A stretch of 64,000 nt of DNA from Isosphaeraceae bacterium (GTDB taxonomy: Bacteria > Planctomycetota > Planctomycetia > Isosphaerales > Isosphaeraceae), in the NCBI GenBank assembly GCA_026004735.1, contig BPJS01000001.1, forward strand, positions 4,730,859-4,794,858, read 5' to 3'. Below, in pieces: positions 59,671 through 64,000 of this stretch. The position numbers were made by a program, and so were the translations under genes. Positions within the stretch are counted from its first letter, which is position 1. Every line of letters begins with the position of its first letter. The notes beneath the pieces were generated by a model that ran no database searches, was not told the origin of the DNA, and worked only from the letters and a program-made list of their open reading frames with translations.

Positions 59671-62457
59671 TCAGGGTTCGCGGAAGGCGGTGTCAGGGGA
59701 GGGGGCGGGGGTGGGGCGGATGGGTTCGTGGCGGAGGGAGTTTTGGAGGCTGATGGGGAGGAAGCGGCCGAGGCGTTGGGCGGTGAGGAGGACCTGGTGG
59801 AGGCAGGCGCTGGGGTTGCAGAGGCAGGTGGCGTAGCCGGCGAGGATGCGGAGGGAGAGGTCGGGTCGGTCGGAGATGAAGGGGGCGGCGGCGTCGAGGT
59901 CGCGGAGTGCGAGGTCGGGTCGACCGAGGTGGCAGAGGGCGTAGGCGCGGGCGGCGAGGGCTTCGGGGAAGTTGAGCTGGCGTTGGGCCGCGAGGCTGAT
60001 GGCGGAGTCGAGGTCGTTGAGGGCGTCGGACCAGGCGTGCTGGAGGAGGTGGGCCTGGGCGCGTCCGAAGTAGGTCCAGGGGTTGTGGGGGTCGAGGGCG
60101 AGGGCGGCGGTGTAGTGGGCCTGGGCGCGGATCGGGTCGTTGGCCTGGAGGGCGACGTCGGCGAGGAAGGCGTGCGCCCAGAAGAGTGAGGGGTCGATGA
60201 GGACGGCGCGTTCGAGCCAGGCGAGGGCTTGTTCGGGGCGGTCGCGGTCGACGACGGCGTGGAGGATGCCCCATTGGATGCAGGCCCAGGCGGAGGATTC
60301 GGTCTCGGGCTGGTGGATGGGGTCGGGGCGGGGGCGTCGGCCTTCGAGAGGGGCGCCGACGCGTTCGAGCAAGCTGCGCCAGGGGGCTTCGGTCTGGGTG
60401 AATTGGAGGGCCTTGTGGCAGAGGGCGGCGGCGGCCTGGCGTTGGGCGGCCGAGGGTTCGGGCGTGGAGGCCAGAGCGATGGCGCCGAAGAAGAGGAGGC
60501 TCTCGACTTCGTTGCGGAGGCGGGCGACTTGGTCGTCGCCGAGGAGGTTGAGGCCTGGGGCGGCGTCGGGCCAGGAGCCGGGTCCGAAGACGTGCAGGGG
60601 TTCGAGGTGGTCGTGGAGCAGGCGTTCGACGTCGAGGGGGTTGGAGCCGAAGCCGAGCAGGGTGAAGCGGAGGCGGGGGGCGTCGTGGAAGAGGCGGCTG
60701 GCGCGTTCGGTGTAGAGGCGGCGTTGGGAGGTGTCGACGCGTTCGCGGTGGGCGAGGTGTCGGAGTCGGTCGAGGGCGGCGTCGCCGGAGGTGACGCGTT
60801 CGACGTCGAGGAAGCCGTCGATGGCTTCGTCGTCGCGTCCGCCGTGTTCGGCGGCGAGGGCTTGGGTGTAGAGGGCCCAGGCGATGGTTTCGCGGCGGAG
60901 GGATTCGATGTGGCCGTAGACGAGGGCGGAGGTGGCGGAGACGAGGGCCAGCAGGATGGAGGCGGCGACGGCCAGTCGGACGCGGTGGCGTCGGATCCAG
61001 CGGCGAGCGCGGCTGGGGAAGTCTTCACGGGTGTAGCGGAGGGGGCGGTCTTCGGCGAAGGCCTGGAGGTCGGCGGCGAGGGCGGCGGCGGTGGGGTAGC
61101 GAGCGCCGGGCTGAGGTTCGAGGCAGGCGCGGACGATGGCGGCGAAGGCGGGAGGGACTTCGGGGAAGCGGTCGCGGAGCCGAGGGGCGTTGCGGCTGCG
61201 TTCGGCGGCGGCGGCGCGGAGGGCCTGGGCCATGGTCCGGGCGCCGGGAGCGGGGCGGTCGGCGAAGGGTCGGGCGGCCACGGCTTCGTGGAGCAGGACG
61301 CCGAGGGAGTAGACGTCGGCGCGGGCGTCGATGCGGGCGGGGTCACCGTCGGCGAGGGCTTCCAGGTGTTCGGGGGCCATGTAGGGGAAGGTGCCGCCAA
61401 GGGCCTCGGGTGCCGGTTCGTCGGGACGAGCCCAGGCCGAGCGGGAGAGGTTGAAGTCGAGGAGCATGGGGCGGCCGTCGGCGGTGATCAGGACGTTGGA
61501 GGGCTTGATGTCGCCGTGGATGATGCCGTGCTCGTGGGCATGGTGGAGGGCTTCGGCCAAGCGTGCGCCGATCCAGGCGATGGCGTGGCAGAAGGGCAGA
61601 TCGGCCAGGGGGGAAGGAGGGCGGGAGTTGGTTTGAGCGGAGGGGTCGGCCGGTTCAAGGGATTCAAGGATTTCGAGGAGATCGGCACCTGAGAGAGCGG
61701 AGCGGATGCGGGGGTGGTCGAGCAGGCGGGCGAGGGTGACGCGGCCGAAGTAGGGCATGCAGAGCAGGTGGAGTCCGGTGGCTGGGTCGACGCGGTAGGA
61801 GAAGATGGGGACGATGTTGGTGTGTTGGAGGCGGGCGAGAGTTTGGGGTTCGTCGGAACCGCGGCGGGCGACTTTGACGACGACGGGGCGATCGGCGAGG
61901 CTGCGTTCAGCGGCGCGGAAGACCCGGGCCAGGCCGCCGCGGCCCAGCTCTTCTTGGAGCAGGAAGCCGCCGATGGTCTGTCCGGCCTCGGGCAAGGCGG
62001 GAGCGGTGTCGTGGCAAGTTCGTCGGAAGAGGGTGCTGGTGGAGGAGCCGACCAATTGATGGATGGCCAGGAGCCGGGACAGGGAGGGGGCGAGGCTGGG
62101 GAAGCGGCGGAGGTATTCGGCGGGGTCGGGCTGTTCGCCGGCTTCTTCGCGGAGGCAGTAATCCTCGTAGAGCAGACCGACGCGGACGGGGTCATCGAGC
62201 CAGGGGTAGCGGTCGAGCAGGTCGGGTGCGGAGCAGCGTTGTCCGGCCTGGCGGCGGAGGCTCAGCTCGCGGCTGAGGACGGCGAGCCAGTCGGCGGGCT
62301 GGTCGCGTCCCTCGCGGCGGAGGAAGCTGGCGGTGGTGATGGCGCGGCCGCGAGCCTGGCGCCAGTGGGCTTCGAACCGAGCGGCAAGGGCTTCGGCTTC
62401 GGGGCTTTGCGCCTGGTCCCAGATGATGGAGTTGCTGAGCTGGGAAGAGGCGTCCAT
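59671..62457 (-). CDS. Hanks-type Ser/Thr protein kinase with membrane segment and TPR sensor domain
   Basis: A 928-residue protein. A helical N-terminal region of about 170 residues resembles the N-terminus of many planctomycete kinases (LLDRYPWLDDPVRVGLLYEDY). The kinase domain has a Gly loop LGRGGLARVFRA, VAIK Lys in PVVVKVARRG, catalytic loop IIHGDIKPSNVLI (HGD for HRD), and DFN (MLLDFNLSRSAW) for DFG. APE is APEH in FPYMAPEHLEAL, and DVYSLGVLLHEA follows. One TM segment near 500-520 (VRLAVAASILLALVSATSALVYG) leads to about 400 residues of helical repeats with TPR units (PEQALAWLERAVLIDPSLFW, ALALDPHNPWTYFGRAQAHLL). The ECF sigma gene precedes it by 55 bp. Confidence 0.92.
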   Translation of the reverse strand: MDASSQLSNSIIWDQAQSPEAEALAARFEAHWRQARGRAITTASFLRREGRDQPADWLAVLSRELSLRRQAGQRCSAPDLLDRYPWLDDPVRVGLLYEDYCLREEAGEQPDPAEYLRRFPSLAPSLSRLLAIHQLVGSSTSTLFRRTCHDTAPALPEAGQTIGGFLLQEELGRGGLARVFRAAERSLADRPVVVKVARRGSDEPQTLARLQHTNIVPIFSYRVDPATGLHLLCMPYFGRVTLARLLDHPRIRSALSGADLLEILESLEPADPSAQTNSRPPSPLADLPFCHAIAWIGARLAEALHHAHEHGIIHGDIKPSNVLITADGRPMLLDFNLSRSAWARPDEPAPEALGGTFPYMAPEHLEALADGDPARIDARADVYSLGVLLHEAVAARPFADRPAPGARTMAQALRAAAAERSRNAPRLRDRFPEVPPAFAAIVRACLEPQPGARYPTAAALAADLQAFAEDRPLRYTREDFPSRARRWIRRHRVRLAVAASILLALVSATSALVYGHIESLRRETIAWALYTQALAAEHGGRDDEAIDGFLDVERVTSGDAALDRLRHLAHRERVDTSQRRLYTERASRLFHDAPRLRFTLLGFGSNPLDVERLLHDHLEPLHVFGPGSWPDAAPGLNLLGDDQVARLRNEVESLLFFGAIALASTPEPSAAQRQAAAALCHKALQFTQTEAPWRSLLERVGAPLEGRRPRPDPIHQPETESSAWACIQWGILHAVVDRDRPEQALAWLERAVLIDPSLFWAHAFLADVALQANDPIRAQAHYTAALALDPHNPWTYFGRAQAHLLQHAWSDALNDLDSAISLAAQRQLNFPEALAARAYALCHLGRPDLALRDLDAAAPFISDRPDLSLRILAGYATCLCNPSACLHQVLLTAQRLGRFLPISLQNSLRHEPIRPTPAPSPDTAFREP

Positions 62458-62512
62458 GCGAGGCGTCCTGCCCAGGGGAACGACCGTGCGGAGGAGGGAG
62501 GGGACGACGATT

Positions 62513-63115
62513 CTAGCCGGCGGCGGGGCGAAGCTCGTCGAGGCGGCGGCGGAGGTCTTCCAGGACGCGCTGGACGGTGCGTTCGCTGAGGCCGAGACGG
62601 TCGCCGATCTCGCGACTGGAGAGGCCGTCGGCTTTGAGGTCGAGGATGGGTCGGCGGCTTTCGGGAACGAGGTGGCGGAGCTGTTCGAGGGCGTCGCGAG
62701 CTTCGGCGAGCTGGCTGGGGGTGGCTGATTCGGAGGGCAGGTCGCGGGGCTGGTCGGAGCCAGGTTCCCAGAGCGAGACCTCGCGGCGGACGTCGCGGCG
62801 GTGGCTGCCGGAGTGGCGGAATTCGTCGACCACCTTGTTGCGGGCGACGCTGGCCAGGAAAGCGATCAGGTGGTGGCTGTCCTCGAACTGGGCAGTGCCC
62901 TGGCGGACCTGGTGGAAGAAGCTACCCCAGACGCTTTGGAGGAAGTCGAGCGAGTCGAACCGGGAGCGGAGCAGGCGGGGCAACTGGCGGCGGACGACGA
63001 GCCGCACCTCCGGCTCGTAGCGGCGGAGCAGTTCGCGAGCGGCATCTTCGTCGCCGGCCTGAATCCGATCCAGGACGCGGCGGATGTCGTCGCCGTCGCT
63101 GGAATGGGCCGACAT
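62513..63115 (-). CDS. ECF sigma-70-like factor, planctomycete type
   Basis: A 200-residue sigma factor from ATG 63115 (GGAGGG 5 nt upstream); the longer frame to 63199 is not needed. Region 2 is seen in DIRRVLDRIQAGDEDAARELL, FDSLDFLQSVWGSFFHQV (2.3-2.4 core region) and LIAFLASVARNKVVDEFRH. Region 4 is the C-terminal HTH: LKADGLSSREIGDRLGLSERTVQRVLEDLRRRL, suited to -35 recognition. It lacks a recognisable anti-sigma neighbour. Instead a Ser/Thr kinase gene follows 55 bp downstream, an arrangement known in planctomycetes, where phosphorylation may control the sigma factor. That mode is inference. Divergent from thrS. Confidence 0.92.
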   Translation of the reverse strand: MSAHSSDGDDIRRVLDRIQAGDEDAARELLRRYEPEVRLVVRRQLPRLLRSRFDSLDFLQSVWGSFFHQVRQGTAQFEDSHHLIAFLASVARNKVVDEFRHSGSHRRDVRREVSLWEPGSDQPRDLPSESATPSQLAEARDALEQLRHLVPESRRPILDLKADGLSSREIGDRLGLSERTVQRVLEDLRRRLDELRPAAG

Positions 63116-63339
63116 AACACCCTCCCTGGTGAGGTTCCAAACGGTGCGGAGCATAGAGCGAAGTGGCGAATCCCTGCCGACGGGTTTAGAACCCATCACC
63201 TGCGCATCCTAGCCGGAACGGGCGGCGGTGGCAAGAGCCGGTAAACTGGAAGCGGTCGGGGCGTCTTGTTAGGGTAGGATTTTCGCGCGAGCCGGGCTGG
63301 CTGGCCTGAGGGATGGGATTGCGTCAGGCGGGGGTGGAT

Positions 63340-64000
63340 ATGGTTGCGGTGCGGTTGCCGGATGGGTCGGTTCGGGAGTATCCGGAGGGGGTCCGGCCAC
63401 GGGAGGTGGCCGAGTCGATTGGGTCGCGGCTGGCGGGGGCGGCGGTGGCGGCGGTGGCCGATGGTCGGGTGGTGGATCTGGACGCGACGCTGGAAGCCCA
63501 GGATGGGGAGCCGATTGCGCTGTCGATTCTGACGCCGAGCGATCGTGATGCGTTGGACGTATTGCGGCATTCGACGGCGCACGTCATGGCGCGAGCGATC
63601 CTGCGGCTGTTTCCAGGGACCCAACTGGCTTTTGGGCCGACGACGGGTTCGGGGTTTTACTACGACGTGTTGATCCCGGGCCGGTCGCTTTCGGAGGAGG
63701 ATTTTCCGGCGATCGAGGCCGAGATGGCGCGGATTGTGGCGGCGGGGGAGCCGTTTGAGCGGTTTACGCTGCCGCAGGGCGAGGCCCGGCAGTTCTGCCT
63801 GGATCTGGGTCAGACGCTCAAGGTTCAACACATTGATGAGGAATTGAGTCAGGCGCGGTATGGGCCGACGCTGAGCTTTTATCGTCAGGGGGAGTTTGTG
63901 GATCTCTGCCGGGGTCCGCACCTGCCGCACGCGGGCAAGATTGGGGCGTTTAAGTTGACGTCGATTGCCGGGGCCTACTGGAAGGGGCGAAGCGAGGGGC
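63340..64000 (+). CDS. thrS: Threonyl-tRNA synthetase, 5' part only
   Basis: The gene runs off the right edge after 220 codons. ATG 63340 (MVAVRLPDGSVREYPEGVRP) starts a TGS domain over residues about 1-62; ATG 63313 is an in-frame alternative. The editing (N2) domain follows: LDVLRHSTAHVMARAILRLFP with the HxxxH metal pair near 78-82, GPTTGSGFYYDVLIPGR, and later FYRQGEFVDLCRGPHLPHAGKIGAFKL, with the conserved Cys-x-x-x-His (CRGPH) near 196-200. The class II catalytic core is outside the window. It charges tRNA-Thr with threonine and removes mischarged serine. The gene is divergent from the ECF sigma gene. Confidence 0.95.
   Translation, partial: MVAVRLPDGSVREYPEGVRPREVAESIGSRLAGAAVAAVADGRVVDLDATLEAQDGEPIALSILTPSDRDALDVLRHSTAHVMARAILRLFPGTQLAFGPTTGSGFYYDVLIPGRSLSEEDFPAIEAEMARIVAAGEPFERFTLPQGEARQFCLDLGQTLKVQHIDEELSQARYGPTLSFYRQGEFVDLCRGPHLPHAGKIGAFKLTSIAGAYWKGRSEG

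Overview
The window is high-GC bacterial DNA, almost certainly from a planctomycete, perhaps near the Isosphaeraceae (family level is inference). Signs include an ECF sigma factor beside a Hanks-type Ser/Thr kinase with a TPR tail, and two secreted proteins with N-termini like the LEPR-XLL surface-protein signal (LEARQLL, LEVRTVL). Others are a Tat-exported Gfo/Idh/MocA oxidoreductase, a DUF4038 (apiosidase-like) glycosidase, HAF-type and CARDB-type exported proteins, and large Ala/Arg-rich TPR proteins. I saw no rRNA, tRNA, CRISPR array, phage or insertion sequence.

Layout. 1-6.8 kb, all minus: an M16 peptidase running off the left edge, then a tetR-adaptor-RND efflux operon with a paired inverted-repeat operator. 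7-9.3 kb: a Dabb protein, an isolated AT-rich block where strand composition also appears to change, and an OYE-like flavin oxidoreductase. 9.6-13.6 kb: two exported TPR proteins. 13.7-20.1 kb: housekeeping genes glmS, ahcY, trpF, trxA and a Ca2+/H+ antiporter. 20-25 kb: a glycosyltransferase, a lipoprotein, an HAF-like protein and an alkaline-phosphatase-superfamily enzyme. 25.4-31.2 kb: three consecutive large GTPase-like genes, two with intact G motifs and one membrane-anchored and degenerate. This is the best candidate for an undescribed system.

31.4-37.4 kb: a double glycosidase, an esterase and a Tat-exported oxidoreductase, probably for polysaccharide or glycoside use. 37.5-44.6 kb: a DUF937 protein, an orphan RbsA/MglA-type sugar ABC ATPase, and a giant Tex protein with a roughly 325-residue acidic insert. 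45-54 kb: a subtilisin, a parvulin isomerase, two alpha/beta hydrolases (one frameshifted, one without its nucleophile), a CARDB surface protein and a Gly-Trp-Asn repeat protein. 54-64 kb: purN, a bshB1-like deacetylase, a sugar epimerase, a Co/Ni ECF transporter (cbiMN, cbiQ, cbiO), a kinase-sigma pair, and the start of thrS.

Three genes (ahcY, the 48.5-kb hydrolase, cbiQ) are each broken by exactly one extra base in a homopolymer of 7-9 nt. The shared pattern points to sequencing or assembly error more than to three real mutations. The apparent CbiQ-CbiO fusion at 58-59.6 kb is a product of this. Positions of domains are read by eye; no database search was run.
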